Of a stretch of 22,576 bases of DNA, positions 21,542-22,576 are shown piece by piece. A program made the position numbers and the translations under genes. The notes beneath the pieces are model-generated. The model did not search any database. It was given only the letters and a program-made list of their open reading frames with translations, and had not been told where the DNA came from. The DNA is from a virus, in IMG/VR virus record IMGVR_UViG_3300024229_000036, positions 1-22,576 of that record, one strand, 5' to 3'. Positions within the stretch are counted from its first letter, which is position 1, and each line of letters opens with the position of its first letter.

Positions 21542-22576
21542 ATGGCACAATTTGATAACGTAAAGTTTAAATTATTAGGAGAATCAGAAGGTGTAAGGGA
21601 TTGGCAAGGACTGCAAATCATAGCTACTTTTGACAATGATAATAACCAGCCCAATATAACTACATCTGAATTAACATTCAGCTTGGATATGGGTAAGAAG
21701 CTAATTGAACATATTGATAATGGTGCAGTTGGAATAGGCAATGGAATATTTGAAGGTGTAGACTTTGAGATGAAATTAAATACTCCATCTACTGATGTAT
21801 TTAAAGGGATCGTAGATTTAGCTAATGATATAGAGGTTAATAAAGAGAAGCAAGAGGTAAAGGCTAAACTACTTAAATTGGATGGCTTAAATACTTTTGC
21901 TAACGTATCTGAGGCTATTACTATGGGCTTATTAGAATCAGAAGGTAAATTTAGTGCATCTGATTACGTAGATATTCCTTACATTAAGGAAACACAATTC
22001 GATTACTTTGGTACAGCAATTCTAACAATATCTATATTCCAGATACAACAGCAATTAGCACAAATGTTTAAAGATGGATTGGATTTAGGTTCTGATGTTG
22101 GTGGTGAAACTGCTGGTGGTGCATTAGGGCCTCTTGGTGCTGCTGTAATTGGATTTGGTAAAGCAGCATCTAAAGTAATATACTATGGTGCAATGTTTTT
22201 TGTCCTAATAGACATGGTAAAAGAATTAATTGATACTTTATTTCCAATACCAAAGAAGCATAGAGGGATAAAGCTAAAAAGAATATTAGAAGTTGGATGT
22301 GATTTTGCTGGATATGAATTTATTGCAAGTAGCATGATTCCAGAATTGGATGAGTTGTATATTCTTCCAAGAAAGACAGAAGCTGGTAGAATTAATATTC
22401 CTAATTCAGAAACTGGATTACCAGTTAGTGGTGGACCGTTATATACGCTTGGTAAGTGCGTTGGATTGGTGAAGGATTTATTCAACGCTAAAGTTAAGAT
22501 TACTGATGATAATAAAGTATATATTGAGCCATTAAAGAATAAAGGCTTTTGGGAATTAGATTATGCTTATGAGATG
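21542..22576 (+). CDS. Distal tail or baseplate protein, partial (345 codons, runs off the window)
   Basis: Directly follows the tape measure gene (start immediately after the stop) and is open to the edge of the window, so at least 345 residues. The first ~130 residues look like a beta-rich globular domain (MAQFDNVKFKLLGESEGVRD, IIATFDNDNN, FEMKLNTPS). A hydrophobic stretch follows (FDYFGTAILTISIFQ, about 153-167, then a Gly-rich region GGETAGGALGPLGAAVIGFG and KVIYYGAMFFVLIDMVKELI, about 187-235) that could insert into a membrane. The rest is mixed alpha/beta. Position suggests the distal tail or baseplate; the hydrophobic part is unusual for such a protein. The C-terminus is missing. Confidence 0.75.
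   Translation, partial: MAQFDNVKFKLLGESEGVRDWQGLQIIATFDNDNNQPNITTSELTFSLDMGKKLIEHIDNGAVGIGNGIFEGVDFEMKLNTPSTDVFKGIVDLANDIEVNKEKQEVKAKLLKLDGLNTFANVSEAITMGLLESEGKFSASDYVDIPYIKETQFDYFGTAILTISIFQIQQQLAQMFKDGLDLGSDVGGETAGGALGPLGAAVIGFGKAASKVIYYGAMFFVLIDMVKELIDTLFPIPKKHRGIKLKRILEVGCDFAGYEFIASSMIPELDELYILPRKTEAGRINIPNSETGLPVSGGPLYTLGKCVGLVKDLFNAKVKITDDNKVYIEPLKNKGFWELDYAYEM

Noticed and set aside
1-22576. CRISPR array, insertion sequence, integrase or att site
   Set aside because: No regularly spaced direct repeats, transposase or recombinase motifs or terminal inverted repeats were seen in either strand.

Overview
This window looks like part of the genome of a tailed double-stranded DNA phage or prophage, probably siphovirus-like, with a Bacteroidota (Flavobacteriia or related) host. 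The host inference rests on four things: AT-rich coding sequence; start codons preceded by A-rich leaders rather than Shine-Dalgarno sites; one clear Bacteroidota-type promoter (TTTG, 20 nt, TAnnTTTG); and a VirE-N/BT4734-like primase, a family typical of that phylum. All supportable genes are on the + strand and packed end to end, with short overlaps or gaps of a few bases. No integrase, lysis gene, tRNA or CRISPR array is visible. Both ends are cut out of a larger genome.

Region by region: 1-930 holds five small genes of unknown function. 902-1130 is a repeat-rich, largely non-coding segment with a GACAAAG-box cluster and nested inverted repeats, directly before the replication gene. 1131-7360 is the replication and DNA-metabolism module: a primase-helicase fusion, an orphan cytosine-C5 methyltransferase, several small proteins, an SF2 helicase with a zinc ribbon and a VRR-NUC nuclease. 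7363-8963 holds a small probable virion protein, a lectin-like (LamG/concanavalin-type) adhesin candidate and a small partner gene, an unusual position between replication and packaging genes. 8932-9492 is a PD-(D/E)XK exonuclease.

Packaging starts with the terminase small subunit (9476-9874). A single small gene with its own promoter and terminator (10013-10302) and two small unknown genes follow, then the terminase large subunit, portal, prohead protease, HK97-type capsid protein, head-tail connector genes, major tail protein, candidate tail chaperone, tape measure protein and the start of a distal-tail or baseplate gene that runs off the window.

The genes form a standard HK97-type head and non-contractile tail assembly line joined to a primase-helicase replication system with no DNA polymerase in the window. 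The points that most deserve a second look are: the putative replication origin or operator at 902-1078; an apparent one-base frameshift that splits the prohead protease right after its catalytic serine; the independently transcribed 66-aa gene inside the packaging operon; strong hairpins placed directly after the two most abundantly needed virion proteins (capsid and tail tube); and a recurrent TAAAAC-type leader at gene starts.
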